Origin: Spirabiliibacterium pneumoniae
GTDB taxonomy: Bacteria > Pseudomonadota > Gammaproteobacteria > Enterobacterales > Pasteurellaceae
Reading direction: 5' to 3'
NCBI RefSeq assembly: GCF_014884995.1
Contig: NZ_JABMII010000004.1
Coordinates: forward strand, 248,001-312,000
Length of the DNA stretch: 64,000 nt
The translations under genes were made by a program, and so were the position numbers. The notes beneath the pieces were generated by a model, which saw only the letters and a program-made list of their open reading frames with translations, ran no database searches and was not told the DNA's origin. Shown here in pieces: positions 53,332 through 63,038 of the stretch. The number at the start of each line of letters is the position of its first letter. The first letter of the stretch is position 1.

Positions 53332-54063
53332 ATGAATATTTTTATGTTAAGCAATGCAAAAATCCCCAACAATACTCGCATTTTGGAATATGCTCTGCCC
53401 GATATCATCGACAGTTTTGTGCGTGAAAAAGTCAAAAACGTGCTGGTTATCACTTATGCGGTTGTGCGCATGAGTGCGCAATCTCGCGTGGACGACGTTA
53501 AGAACAGTTTTGCTGATTTGGATCTCAATATCAAAGGCATTGAAGAGTTTGATGACCCTGTTGAAGCGATTTATCAAGCCGATGTGATTATGGTCAGCGG
53601 CGGCAACACTTGGCAGCTTAATAAAATGCTGCACGACAATGGCTTGATTGAACCGATTCGCGATGTGGTGCTCAACCATAACGTGACCTATGTGGGCTGG
53701 AGCGCAGGGTCGCTGATTTGCTGCCCAACTATTTGCACCACCAATGATATGTGCCCTGTAAGCACAGCCATCACCAGTGCACTGGGTTTTGTGCCGTTTC
53801 AAATTAATGCGCATTATATCGACAGCCACCTACACGGACACATGGGCGAAACGCGCGATGAGCGCATTGCTGAATATTGTATTTTAAATCCACATAAAAC
53901 GGTGCTCGGCATTGCAGAAGGCACTTGGTTACACCTTAACGACAATGGGCTACACTACCACGCACCGCAGCAAAATGCAGTGGCCTGCTTTAAATTCGGC
54001 GAGGAAAAACAGTGGGTTGTCTATGACGAAGACATGAACCGCTTTATGCAATTCCGCCAGTGA
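53332..54063 (+). CDS. pepE: Peptidase E (alpha-aspartyl dipeptidase)
   Basis: 243 residues. Cytoplasmic serine peptidase of family S51 that cleaves Asp-X dipeptides. The nucleophile is Ser124 in VGWSAGSLI; the conserved VSGGNTWQL and INAHYIDSHL (catalytic His) are present. AAAGGAG before ATG 53332. Single gene. Confidence 0.93.
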   Translation: MNIFMLSNAKIPNNTRILEYALPDIIDSFVREKVKNVLVITYAVVRMSAQSRVDDVKNSFADLDLNIKGIEEFDDPVEAIYQADVIMVSGGNTWQLNKMLHDNGLIEPIRDVVLNHNVTYVGWSAGSLICCPTICTTNDMCPVSTAITSALGFVPFQINAHYIDSHLHGHMGETRDERIAEYCILNPHKTVLGIAEGTWLHLNDNGLHYHAPQQNAVACFKFGEEKQWVVYDEDMNRFMQFRQ

Positions 54064-54100
54064 GAAAAGAGTGCAAAAAAAATCGCTTATTGTTATACTG

Positions 54101-54130
54101 CAAACGCTGACTTTTCAGCGTTTGTTTTAT
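54101..54130 (+). terminator. Terminator of pepE
   Basis: CAAACGCTGA (54101-54110), loop CTTT, TCAGCGTTTG (54115-54124), followed by TTTTAT. Confidence 0.85.
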
Positions 54131-54185
54131 TTGATCAACCGCACTTTGGTGCTGCCTGAATTTCAGGTTTTGGAGGACTTGAAAA

Positions 54186-55235
54186 TTGAAAAGACTATTT
54201 TCCGCCCGTCGTTTAAAATCACTTCTTGTTGCAGCCCTCACTTTATTTAGTTCTACTCTGTTCGCAGCCGAAAAACTTTATGTATATAACTGGACTGAAT
54301 ATATCCCAAATCAACTGCTGACCCAATTCACCAAAGAAACAGGGATTGAGGTGATCTACACCACCTTTGAAAGCAACGAAGAGATGTATTCCAAAATGAA
54401 ACTGATGAAAAACAGCGACTATGATCTGGTTTTTCCATCAAGTTACTACATTGCGCGCATGGCGAAAGAAGGTATGTTGCAAAAAATCGACAAAAGCAAG
54501 CTCAGCAATCTTGGCAACATTAACCAAGATTTACTCGGCAAGCCGTTCGATCCAAACAATGACTATTCATTGCCCTACATTTTTGGACTAACTGGCATCG
54601 GGCTTAACGCTGCTTTCGTCGATCCTGCCAGTGTCACAAGTTGGAAAGATCTTTGGAATGCGCAATACAAAGGAAAAGTGTTATTAACCAATGACTCACG
54701 GGAAGTGTTTCACATTGCATTGCTGATTGATGGCCACTCGCCCAACACCACCAACGCTAATGAAATCAAACAAGCCTATGAAACACTCAAAGATTTAATT
54801 CCAAACGTGGCGACCTTCAACTCCGACACCCCTGAAGTGCCTTATCTGCAAGGGGAAGTTGACATCGGCATGATTTGGAACGGCTCTGCTTTCCGTGCCC
54901 ATAAAGAAAACCCAGACATTCAATTTGTTTACCCACAAGAAGGGGCGATTTTCTGGATGGATAACTACGCCATTCCAACTGGCGCCAAACACGTTGATGC
55001 CGCCTATCAATTCATCGACTTTATGCTGCGTCCAGAAAGTGCTAAAGCCGTGATTGAAACTATGGGCTTTTCAATGCCAAACAACAAAGTAAAACCGTTG
55101 CTAAGCGAAGAAGATGCCCAAAGCCCGATTTTGTTCCCAACCAGTGAACAAATTCAAAAAGGCGTATTGCAAGCAGATGTTGGTGATGCCATCGACATCT
55201 ATGAAAAATATTGGAATTTACTCAAAGCCCATTAA
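54186..55235 (+). CDS. potD: Spermidine/putrescine-binding periplasmic protein PotD
   Basis: 349 residues. Signal peptide 1-about 28 ([21 protein letters not shown]), then a type II binding-protein fold; polyamine-contact residues include [21 protein letters not shown] and [15 protein letters not shown]. The start is an unusual TTG at 54186 with GGAGG nine bases upstream; no in-frame ATG is near. No potABC genes adjoin it, so the transporter must be encoded elsewhere. Confidence 0.92.
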   Translation: MKRLFSARRLKSLLVAALTLFSSTLFAAEKLYVYNWTEYIPNQLLTQFTKETGIEVIYTTFESNEEMYSKMKLMKNSDYDLVFPSSYYIARMAKEGMLQKIDKSKLSNLGNINQDLLGKPFDPNNDYSLPYIFGLTGIGLNAAFVDPASVTSWKDLWNAQYKGKVLLTNDSREVFHIALLIDGHSPNTTNANEIKQAYETLKDLIPNVATFNSDTPEVPYLQGEVDIGMIWNGSAFRAHKENPDIQFVYPQEGAIFWMDNYAIPTGAKHVDAAYQFIDFMLRPESAKAVIETMGFSMPNNKVKPLLSEEDAQSPILFPTSEQIQKGVLQADVGDAIDIYEKYWNLLKAH

Positions 55236-55240
55236 CCTAA

Positions 55241-55266
55241 AAGAGCGGTTCGCCGCTCTTTCTTAA
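55241..55266 (+). terminator. Terminator of potD
   Basis: AAGAGCGG, UUCG tetraloop, CCGCTCTT, followed by TCTTAA. An uptake sequence follows at once. Confidence 0.7.
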
Positions 55267-55276
55267 CCGCACTTTT

Positions 55277-56035
55277 ATGATGTATCAAGAACTATTAGCC
55301 CCCATTTATCAGTTTTTAGGCTGCCCAACGCCTGATGCGTGGATCGACTTTGCCAAACGCCCTGAAAACTTAACCACCATTTTGCAAGATCACATGATGT
55401 GTGAGCTGAAAGCGGCGCAATCGGCAATGCTGCTGTTGCGCAAATATGCTGCCAACACGCAAGCCAACGAAAATTTGCTGGCGTGGATGAAACCTTATGA
55501 AGATTTTGCCTACCGAAAAATCGGCGACTTAAGCGCGCTGAAAGGCAAAAGCCAAATCACGAAAAAAATCGAACCGCGCGACGATAACCCTTTTGCTGCG
55601 GAATTAATCGATAAAATGGTGTTATTGATCAAAGAAGAATTGCACCATTTCTACCAAGTGTTAGAGATTATTGAAGCACGTGGCATTCAACTGGAGAACA
55701 TCACCGCAGGGCGCTATGCCAAAGGATTAATGCGTGAAGTTCGCCACTTTGAACCCGCCACCTTAATCGACAAGCTGATTGTCGGTGCGTTCATTGAGGC
55801 GCGCTCATGCGAGCGTTTTGCCAAACTCGCACCGCACTTAGATGAGGAACTCAAGCAGTTTTATATCTCACTGCTGCGCTCTGAGGCACGCCACTATCAA
55901 GACTACCTCACCCTCGCACAAAAAATCTCACCTGACGACATCAGCGCGCGCGTGGCGCACTTTGCCCACGTTGAAGCAGAATTAATCAGCTCCCCCGACA
56001 GCGAATTTAAATTTCACTCAGGCATTCCACAGTAA
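55277..56035 (+). CDS. miaE: tRNA-(ms2io6A37) hydroxylase MiaE
   Basis: 252 residues. Non-haem di-iron monooxygenase that hydroxylates ms2i6A37 in tRNA. Iron ligands are visible in EELHHF (ExxH, about residues 116-121), EARSCERF and SEARHYQDY (ExxH). Needs oxygen, so it fits an organism that also respires aerobically. Start ATG 55277 lies 17 bases after the potD terminator stem; the second codon is also ATG. Ends at a bidirectional terminator shared with rmuC. Confidence 0.93.
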   Translation: MMYQELLAPIYQFLGCPTPDAWIDFAKRPENLTTILQDHMMCELKAAQSAMLLLRKYAANTQANENLLAWMKPYEDFAYRKIGDLSALKGKSQITKKIEPRDDNPFAAELIDKMVLLIKEELHHFYQVLEIIEARGIQLENITAGRYAKGLMREVRHFEPATLIDKLIVGAFIEARSCERFAKLAPHLDEELKQFYISLLRSEARHYQDYLTLAQKISPDDISARVAHFAHVEAELISSPDSEFKFHSGIPQ

Positions 56036-56063
56036 AAAGTGCGGTCAACGCTGACCGCACTTT
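56036..56063. terminator. Bidirectional terminator between miaE and rmuC
   Basis: AAAGTGCGGTCA, loop ACGC, TGACCGCACTTT: two extended uptake sequences inverted, between convergent genes. Confidence 0.75.
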
Positions 56064-56065
56064 AG

Positions 56066-57673
56066 TTATGCTTGCTCGTCGGCTTTCACCACATTGAGCC
56101 GCTCGTGCTCTGCCACATTTTGCAGCGGTTCAAGCTCTGGCAGAGTTTTGGTCACTTTCGATGACAACGTTTTAAACTGCTCCACTTTGCTATAAAGCCC
56201 GCGCGTACCAACCAGCGCTGTGACCGTGCTGTTGTAATGATTGCTGACCGCCGAAAGTGAATTGCCCAACTTTTGCAACCGCTCAGCCAGCACGCTGACT
56301 TGATTATAAAGCTCACCGGCGCGCGCGCTGATCTCTTGCGCTTCACTATTGCCTCGCTCAATGCGCCACAGATTGGCCACCGTACGCAAAATCGGCATCA
56401 AGGTGGTGTGCGAAACAATAATCACATTTTTGTTATACGCCTCATTAAACAGTGCGTGATCTGCTTTCAGTGCCTCAATGTAGGCAGGTTCTAACCCAAT
56501 AAACATCAACACAAAATTCGGGCTGCGCATGCCAATCAGGTTGCTGTAATCTTTTTGTGCTAACTCGTTCACATGCTGGCGCACCGCTTTAACGTGTTCA
56601 CGCAAAAAGTGCTGCTGCTCTGCCTCGCTGTCGCAGCTGACCGCACTTTCATACGCCACCAGCGACATTTTGCTATCAATGATCAGATGTTTATCATCTG
56701 GCAATTTCACCACAAAATCAGGCAATCGGCGGTTGCCTTGTACATCCTTAAAGCTCGCCTGAGTGTCATAGTGCTCACCTGCCACCAACCCTGCCAGCTG
56801 CAAGCTGCGCTCTAACTGCATTTCGCCCCAGTTCCCCGTGGTTTTCTTCTCGCCTTTCAGTGCAGTGGTGAGATTATTCGCCTCTTGCGACATCGCAAGC
56901 CCAATATCGAGCACTTTTTTAATCTCACTTTCCAGCGCCACCTGTCCTTTAATGGACTCCGAATGCACCTCATTAACACGTTTTTGAAAACTGTCAATCT
57001 GTTCACGAAATGGCTTCAGCAAGCCTTCAAGCGCACTTTGATTGTGCTGTTGAAAACGTTGGCTCTTCTCTTCCAAAATGCGGTTAGCAAGATTTTGGAA
57101 CTCTTGCGTTAACTGCATTTTCGTTTGCTCAAAATTTTGCTGCTGCTTGGTGAAATGCAGCTCACGCTCTTCCAGCGAGGTTTGTAATTTCATCAGCGCG
57201 CGCTGGGTTTGACCCAGCTCTTGCTCTAGGTTTTGCAGCTGCTGATCTTTGCCCGCCATCTGCGTGTGGCTGCGCTCAAGCTGGCTTTGTAAGCTCTGCG
57301 CCAGCGCATTAGCCGCACCAAAGCGTTCTTTGAGTGCGGTGATCTGCTCGCCGATCGCCTCGTTACGCGCTTGTTCTTCATCGAGTTCTTTTTGCAAATA
57401 CTGAATTTTTTCATCGCGCTCACCAAGGCTGGTTTGCAAGCCCTCCACACGCGTTTGCGCTTGTACGAAGCTGCTTTGCAGCTGCTGGCTATGGCTTTGC
57501 AATTGCTCATATTTTTGCGCCAATTGGTTGAAATCCGCAATCGTTTTGTTCAAATCAGCGCGCAACTCTTGGCTGTCGCGCTTGCGCTTTGCATTCCAAA
57601 AAAATAAAATCAGCACCACAAGCACTAATACGGCGCAAGCAAGCTGAGTGAGTTGTAATGAATCCAGTGGCAT
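56066..57673 (-). CDS. rmuC: RmuC-family DNA recombination protein
   Basis: 535 residues. One N-terminal transmembrane helix (about 8-28), a long coiled coil (about 35-215, rich in Gln and Glu) and the RmuC nuclease-like domain (about 240-480: GNWGEMQLERSL, LPDFVVKLPDDKHLIIDSKM, PAYIEAL). Limits inversion between short repeats in E. coli. Frame opens at 57706 but ATG 57673 gives the membrane start. Divergent from maf. Confidence 0.93.
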   Translation of the reverse strand: MPLDSLQLTQLACAVLVLVVLILFFWNAKRKRDSQELRADLNKTIADFNQLAQKYEQLQSHSQQLQSSFVQAQTRVEGLQTSLGERDEKIQYLQKELDEEQARNEAIGEQITALKERFGAANALAQSLQSQLERSHTQMAGKDQQLQNLEQELGQTQRALMKLQTSLEERELHFTKQQQNFEQTKMQLTQEFQNLANRILEEKSQRFQQHNQSALEGLLKPFREQIDSFQKRVNEVHSESIKGQVALESEIKKVLDIGLAMSQEANNLTTALKGEKKTTGNWGEMQLERSLQLAGLVAGEHYDTQASFKDVQGNRRLPDFVVKLPDDKHLIIDSKMSLVAYESAVSCDSEAEQQHFLREHVKAVRQHVNELAQKDYSNLIGMRSPNFVLMFIGLEPAYIEALKADHALFNEAYNKNVIIVSHTTLMPILRTVANLWRIERGNSEAQEISARAGELYNQVSVLAERLQKLGNSLSAVSNHYNSTVTALVGTRGLYSKVEQFKTLSSKVTKTLPELEPLQNVAEHERLNVVKADEQA

Positions 57674-57747
57674 AATGTGTCCTTTTTGGGCGTTATTATA
57701 CTGCAAAACCGCACTTTTTGCTTATGCCAATTCAAACAGAGGAGTTT

Positions 57748-58344
57748 ATGCCCACAACACTGTATCTCGCCTCACAAAGCCCACGCCGCTGGGCGCTACT
57801 CACCCAGCTGGGTTTTACGCTCAAATCACTGGACAGTGACATTGACGAAACGGCGCAAGCAGGCGAAAACGCACACGATTATGTGCTTCGAATGGCACGA
57901 GAAAAAAATCGTGCAGCGCGAGCTAATCTTAACGGTGAACCGCACTTTGCCATTGTCACCGCCGACACCTGCGTGGCGTTGGATGAGCAGATTTTAGGCA
58001 AGCCTGAAAACACACAGCACGCCTTTGAAATGTTGCGTGCGCTGTCTAATCGCGCCCATCATGTGCTCACGGCAGTGTGTGTCTATTTCAACGGCGAAGA
58101 GCGCACCATCGTGCAGCAAAGTGCGGTGCGCTTCGCCGCGCTGACAGAAACACAAATTCGTGCCTATATTGCCAGTGGTGAGCCGATGGATAAAGCGGGC
58201 GCGTGTTGCATTCAAGGATTAGGGGGCAGTTTTGTCAGCCATATCGACGGCAGCTACACGGGCATTATGGGCTTGCCGTTATTTGAAACGCGCATGCTAC
58301 TCGCCGAGTTTGGCATTCTCCCACCGGCGCTGCAACATGAATAA
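57748..58344 (+). CDS. maf: Maf-family nucleotide pyrophosphatase
   Basis: 198 residues. Hydrolyses dTTP/UTP and modified nucleotides (house-cleaning). SQSPRRWALLTQLG near residues 7-20, VTADTCVALD near 69-78, and DKAGACCIQGLGG near 147-159 are family motifs; the SxSPRR and KAGAY-type pattern point to the dTTP/UTP branch (YhdE), though the Tyr of KAGAY is Cys here. ATG 57748 with GAGGAG; overlaps pabB by eight bases. Confidence 0.9.
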   Translation: MPTTLYLASQSPRRWALLTQLGFTLKSLDSDIDETAQAGENAHDYVLRMAREKNRAARANLNGEPHFAIVTADTCVALDEQILGKPENTQHAFEMLRALSNRAHHVLTAVCVYFNGEERTIVQQSAVRFAALTETQIRAYIASGEPMDKAGACCIQGLGGSFVSHIDGSYTGIMGLPLFETRMLLAEFGILPPALQHE

Positions 58345-59326
58345 AAGCGACTTTATTCAGCACGCCAATGCCTTTGGCTGCACTCGCCAGCCGTGCTTTT
58401 TTGCCATCGACTTTGAGCAACAACGCCCCTTCGTTTGTGCCTTGCCTGACGCCGAAAAGTGCGGTTTTTATTATGCTTTTGGCGAGCAAACCAACTTCAA
58501 GCGCACGTTATCCCCGCAGCCATTACAACTGCGTGCCACACCCGTGCCACTTGAAGATTACGCCCGCGCCTTCAACCAAGTGGCACACGCACTGCAAGCG
58601 GGCAACACCTATTTGCTCAATCTCACCATGCCCACGCCGATTGCGTGCAATCTTTCACTCGAGGCTATTTTTGCCTTAAGCCGCGCGCCGTATAAATTAC
58701 TCAGCCAAGGTAAAAACCGCACTTTTGTCTGTTTTTCGCCCGAACCGTTTGTGCAAAGCCGTGATAATCAAATTTTTTCCTACCCGATGAAAGGTACCAT
58801 TGACGCCACTCTGCCTGATGCCGAACAACGCTTGCTCAACAATCAAAAAGAGCTGTGGGAGCACAACACCATTGTGGATCTCATTCGCAATGATTTGGCG
58901 ATGGTGGCAGAGCATATTCAGGTCACACGCTTTCGCTATGTGGAGCGACTGGAAACCGAGCGCGGCGCCATTTTGCAAACCAGCTCAGAAATTCGTGGCA
59001 ATTTGCCGCCCAACTGGCAATCCTATTTAGGCGAGATGCTTTGGACACTTCTGCCTGCAGGCTCAATCAGTGGCGCACCAAAAGAGAAAACGGTGGAGAT
59101 TATCCAGCAGGCGGAAGGCGCACCACGCGGCTTTTATACTGGTATTTTTGGCATTTTTGACGGTGAAAATGTGCAAAGTGCGGTAGCGATCCGTTTTATC
59201 GAACAAGGGGAAAATGGGCTGATTTTTCGCAGCGGCGGCGGCATCACCGCGCAAAGCCAACTGCGTGATGAATACCTCGAAGTGGCGCAAAAAGTGTATA
59301 TTCCCATAAGGGGTGACGATGTTTGA
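58337..59326 (+). CDS. pabB: Aminodeoxychorismate synthase component I (PabB-like)
   Basis: 329 residues, a short form lacking most of the N-terminal domain of E. coli PabB (about 450). It should convert chorismate to aminodeoxychorismate for folate. The chorismate-binding core is complete: FSYPMKGTID, DLIRNDLAMV, PAGSISGAPKEKTVEII and FRSGGGITAQSQ. The start ATG 58337 overlaps the maf stop; no glutamine amidotransferase gene is adjacent. Next gene is a class IV aminotransferase, the aminodeoxychorismate lyase candidate. Confidence 0.9.
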   Translation: MNKSDFIQHANAFGCTRQPCFFAIDFEQQRPFVCALPDAEKCGFYYAFGEQTNFKRTLSPQPLQLRATPVPLEDYARAFNQVAHALQAGNTYLLNLTMPTPIACNLSLEAIFALSRAPYKLLSQGKNRTFVCFSPEPFVQSRDNQIFSYPMKGTIDATLPDAEQRLLNNQKELWEHNTIVDLIRNDLAMVAEHIQVTRFRYVERLETERGAILQTSSEIRGNLPPNWQSYLGEMLWTLLPAGSISGAPKEKTVEIIQQAEGAPRGFYTGIFGIFDGENVQSAVAIRFIEQGENGLIFRSGGGITAQSQLRDEYLEVAQKVYIPIRGDDV

Positions 59327-59879
59327 ACTGTTTGAAACGCTTGCCGTTATTGACGGCGTGGTGCAAAATCCGCACTATCACCAAGCGCGCTGCCAGCAGG
59401 CATTGACCGCACTTTATGGCAGCACCTGCACGCCTTGTGATTTCACCCATCTCATCATTCCAAATGCGTTTCAATCAGGGCTAGTACGCGCACGCGTGGA
59501 CTACAACACGACCGATTTTGCCGTGCAGTTTTTCCCTTATCAACGCCGCAACTTCTTGCGATTCAAGCCCGTGGTGTGCGATGAAATCAACTATGCCTTT
59601 AAATTCGTTGACCGCACTTTGCTCAACGCGCTCTATGCCCAACGTGGCGAATGTGATGAGGTTATCATCATCAAACAGGGCTTGGTCACCGACTGCTCAA
59701 TTGGCAATTTGTGCTTTCTCAAGCAAGGCGTATGGTACACGCCAAAAACGCCTCTGCTCGCCGGCACGCAACGCGCAAAATTACTCGATGAAGGGCGCAT
59801 TGTCACGACAGATATTCGCGCTGATCAATGGGCAAATTTTGAGCAGATCCGCGTCATTAACGCCCTTAATCCGCTTTAA
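59319..59879 (+). CDS. Class IV aminotransferase, probable aminodeoxychorismate lyase
   Basis: 186 residues, shorter than E. coli PabC (about 269). PLP lysine candidate in NYAFKFVDRTLLN; the C-terminal pocket is present as EVIIIKQGLVTDCSIGNLCF and TPLLAGTQRAKLL. Position after pabB supports a lyase releasing p-aminobenzoate. ATG 59319 is preferred to the GTG six bases upstream. Overlaps pabB by eight bases and the convergent photolyase gene by 14. Confidence 0.82.
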   Translation: MFELFETLAVIDGVVQNPHYHQARCQQALTALYGSTCTPCDFTHLIIPNAFQSGLVRARVDYNTTDFAVQFFPYQRRNFLRFKPVVCDEINYAFKFVDRTLLNALYAQRGECDEVIIIKQGLVTDCSIGNLCFLKQGVWYTPKTPLLAGTQRAKLLDEGRIVTTDIRADQWANFEQIRVINALNPL

Positions 59880-61257
59880 ACATCGCCAGCGCTAACTTGC
59901 GTTGCTCTGTGTGATCAACCATCGGCGCAGGGTAATCCACCAACACAGGCGTTTTTGCCACCCATGGCGCATGAATGTCTTTATTATTCAATGCGCTAAG
60001 CTCAGGCACATAACGGCGGATAAACTCGCCATCAGGATCAAATTTTTGCGATTGCGTCACTGGGTTAAAAATGCGGAAATACGGCTGCGCATCACAGCCA
60101 GTGGACGCTGCCCACTGCCAGCCACCATTGTTGGCAGCAAGATCAAAATCCAGCAATTTTTCGGCAAAATACGCCTCACCCCAGCGCCAATCAATCAACA
60201 AATCTTTGGTCAAGAAACTCGCCACAATCATGCGCAAGCGGTTGTGCATAAAGCCCGTTTGATTAAGCTGACGCATCGCCGCATCCACAATCGGAAAGCC
60301 CGTTTGACCGCACTTCCACGCGGCAAACCAGTCAGGATTATTACCCCATTTGATGGCGCGATAGTGTTCTTTAAAACTCTCATGCACCACATTGGGGTAG
60401 TGATAAAGCAATTGTTGATAAAACTCACGCCAAATCAACTCCGACAGCCAAGTGTCCGCCCCTTCGCTTGGCCGCTCCAAACACAAACGCACCAAATGCC
60501 GAATAGACAGCAGCCCAAAGCGCAAATAGGTGGAAAGGTATGACACGCCTTTTTTAGCGGGAAAATCACGCAATTGATGATAACGCGCCAAGCGTGGCAA
60601 AAAATCTTGCAAGCGTTCGCGTGCGGCTTCCTCACCGCCTTGTAGCACATTGTCTTGCCGTTCAAAACCCAAATCGCGCAACTCAGGCAGCGGAAAGCGA
60701 TTTTTATGCGCATTAAAAAAGGCTGCATCATTAACACAACTTCCCCAATCATCCACAAGGGCAAGCTGTTCAAACACGCTGAGGAGCTTCGCAAGCCACG
60801 CTTTTTTGTACGGCGTAAAGACACTATACGGCTTGCCTTGCTGGGTTAAAATGGCACCTTTCGGGAAAATCACCTGATCGCACACTTGCTCAAACGCCAC
60901 ATTATCGCAAGCCAACGCAGCACGCACCGCCGAATCTCGCGCAATCGCCGCAGGCTCATAATCTTCCGCACACACCACACGGGTTGCGCCAGCGGCTTTC
61001 GCCAACGACGGCACCGCACTTTTAGGGTCATCATGCACCACCCAAAGAGGAATATGATGCGCCGCCAAGGCCTCACGCAACGCCACCAACGACTGATGAA
61101 TAAAAGTCAACCGCCGATCATCTCGCTTCAAAGTCGCCAAAATAGTGGTGTCAAACACAAAAACGGCCACCACGGGCTTGTTATGCAAAAGTGCGGTTTG
61201 CAGCGTGCGGTTATCAAACAAACGCAAATCCCGCCGCAGCCAGACAATCGTTGTCAT
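59866..61257 (-). CDS. phrB: Deoxyribodipyrimidine photolyase
   Basis: 463 residues, class I CPD photolyase. N-terminal antenna domain (TTIVWLRRDLRLFDN), C-terminal FAD domain with WLSELIWREFYQQLLY, GQTGFPIVDAAMRQLNQTGF, HNRLRMIVASFLTKDLLIDW and NGGWQWAASTGCDAQPYFR, including the tryptophans of the electron path. Repairs UV dimers using blue light. Convergent with the PabC-like gene, overlapping by 14 bases. Confidence 0.95.
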   Translation of the reverse strand: MTTIVWLRRDLRLFDNRTLQTALLHNKPVVAVFVFDTTILATLKRDDRRLTFIHQSLVALREALAAHHIPLWVVHDDPKSAVPSLAKAAGATRVVCAEDYEPAAIARDSAVRAALACDNVAFEQVCDQVIFPKGAILTQQGKPYSVFTPYKKAWLAKLLSVFEQLALVDDWGSCVNDAAFFNAHKNRFPLPELRDLGFERQDNVLQGGEEAARERLQDFLPRLARYHQLRDFPAKKGVSYLSTYLRFGLLSIRHLVRLCLERPSEGADTWLSELIWREFYQQLLYHYPNVVHESFKEHYRAIKWGNNPDWFAAWKCGQTGFPIVDAAMRQLNQTGFMHNRLRMIVASFLTKDLLIDWRWGEAYFAEKLLDFDLAANNGGWQWAASTGCDAQPYFRIFNPVTQSQKFDPDGEFIRRYVPELSALNNKDIHAPWVAKTPVLVDYPAPMVDHTEQRKLALAMFKAD

Positions 61258-61330
61258 ATCTCCCCCTTGTTTTGGGGTATTGTACCGAAGTGGAGTGGCT
61301 TGTTAAAGTCCTGTTTAGGTTGGTAAAAAA

Positions 61331-61362
61331 ACCGCACTTTAAATAATGTCAAAAGTGCGGTT
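61331..61362 (-). terminator. Terminator of the fru operon (inverted uptake pair)
   Basis: AACCGCACTTT near 61331-61341 and AAAGTGCGGTT near 61352-61362; on the minus strand followed by TTTTTTTACC. Confidence 0.75.
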
Positions 61363-61378
61363 GGGTGATTGGATCACA

Positions 61379-63037
61379 TTAAACCATGTTTTGTTCGCGT
61401 GGTTTAATTGCGGCATAAATTGCGCCTGTGAGTAGGCTGCCAGCGGCGATGGCGATGAGGTAGAGCAGCACGGGTTGGATGGCGCCAGGGATGGCGAGCA
61501 CGAAGATGCCACCGTGTGGTGCCATGAGTTTTGCGCCAAAGAGCATGGATAACGCGCCCGTTAGTGCGCCACCGACCATGCAGCTTGGAATCACGCGCAT
61601 TGGATCACGCGCAGCAAAGGGGATTGCGCCTTCTGAGATAAAACATAAGCCCAACACAAACGAAGCTTTGCCCCCTTCGCGCTCGTTGTTGGCGAATTTT
61701 TTGCGTGCAAGGAATGTGGCGATCCCCATGCCAAGCGCTGGCACCATGCCGCTTGCCATCACTGCTGCCATTGGCAAGTAAGACGATGAGGCCAGTAAGC
61801 CGACAGCAAAGGCGTATGCTGCTTTGTTAACTGGCCCGCCCATATCAAAGCACATCATGGCACCTAAAATGATACCTAACACCACTGCGCTGCCTGATTG
61901 CATTCCGCTTAAGAAGTCAGTCATGCTTTTCATAATCCACGCAACGGGGTCACCCACCACGTAGATCATAATTAAGCCTACCAATAGCGTGGAGAAAAAT
62001 GGAATGATTAAAATTGGTTTTAGCGCGCTCATGGTGGCGGGTAGTTTGATGTAATCTGCGATCCATTTTGCGAGATAACCACCCAAAAAGCCTGAAATGA
62101 TCCCACCTAAGAATCCTGCCCCGAGCGAGCTGGCAAGCATGCCGCCCACCAAGCCTGGGGTAAGCCCTGGTCGGTCGGCGATGGAGTAGGCGATATAACC
62201 GGACAGCACGGGAATCATCAAGCCAAAGGCGCTGCCGCCTCCAATTTGCATCAAGGCCGCCGCCAGCGTGCCTTCTTGTTTAAACGCTTCAATCCCGAAC
62301 ACGAACGACAGCGCAATGATCAAGCCGCCGGCTACCACCATCGGCAACATATGAGACACCCCTGTCATCAAGTGGCTATAGATGCCCTTTTTCTCGCTTT
62401 TTTCCGTTGATCTGACCGCACTTTTCTCTTGGCTGGCGTGATAAACGCTCGCCTCACGCCAGGCTTTGTCGAACTCTGATGCGGTTTTTTTCAACGCAAG
62501 CCCTGTTGAGGTGCGATACATCAACTTGCCGTCGAATTTGCTCAAATCAACTTCAATGTCGGCTGCCACAAACACCAAATCTGCCGCACGAATATCTTGC
62601 TCGCTAAGCACGTTGCCTGCGCCCACTTGCCCGCGGGTTTCCACTTTCACCTGCCAGCCTTGCGCTTGACAGTAGGTTTCAATGGCTTCAGCCGACATAA
62701 AGGTGTGCGCCACGCCCGTTGGGCAGGCAGTGACAGCCACAATGTTTTTTTGTTGAGCGACCGCACTTTGCTTTTCTGCGTGAAATAATGTTGCCTGTTG
62801 TAATGCAGCAGCTAATTGCTGTTCTGGGTTGAGCAGGCTATCGGCGTGCAAAAATGCCACTTGTTTACCCGCCAGTGCCGTGTGTTCAACCGCACTTTTC
62901 CCAAGCACCACACAAACGTCACCGTCGTCGGTGACAACACTATGCCCTGCGCGTTGAGCGGCGGCGTGAAACACTTCGTGCAGTAAAAAGCGTCGCGCTT
63001 CTCCTTGATTTTGAGCATCAATTAATTGAATTTTCAT
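61379..63037 (-). CDS. fruA: PTS fructose EIIB'BC permease
   Basis: 552 residues. Imports fructose as fructose 1-phosphate. A degenerate EIIB' domain (1-about 90) precedes the active EIIB domain with phosphocysteine Cys105 in VAVTACPTGVAHTFM, then the EIIC domain (about 215-545, nine or so helices, with AISEGAIPFAARDP-like CFISEGAIPFAARDP). Phosphate comes from the FruB fusion protein. Starts one base after fruK. Confidence 0.96.
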   Translation of the reverse strand: MKIQLIDAQNQGEARRFLLHEVFHAAAQRAGHSVVTDDGDVCVVLGKSAVEHTALAGKQVAFLHADSLLNPEQQLAAALQQATLFHAEKQSAVAQQKNIVAVTACPTGVAHTFMSAEAIETYCQAQGWQVKVETRGQVGAGNVLSEQDIRAADLVFVAADIEVDLSKFDGKLMYRTSTGLALKKTASEFDKAWREASVYHASQEKSAVRSTEKSEKKGIYSHLMTGVSHMLPMVVAGGLIIALSFVFGIEAFKQEGTLAAALMQIGGGSAFGLMIPVLSGYIAYSIADRPGLTPGLVGGMLASSLGAGFLGGIISGFLGGYLAKWIADYIKLPATMSALKPILIIPFFSTLLVGLIMIYVVGDPVAWIMKSMTDFLSGMQSGSAVVLGIILGAMMCFDMGGPVNKAAYAFAVGLLASSSYLPMAAVMASGMVPALGMGIATFLARKKFANNEREGGKASFVLGLCFISEGAIPFAARDPMRVIPSCMVGGALTGALSMLFGAKLMAPHGGIFVLAIPGAIQPVLLYLIAIAAGSLLTGAIYAAIKPREQNMV

Positions 63038-63038
63038 C

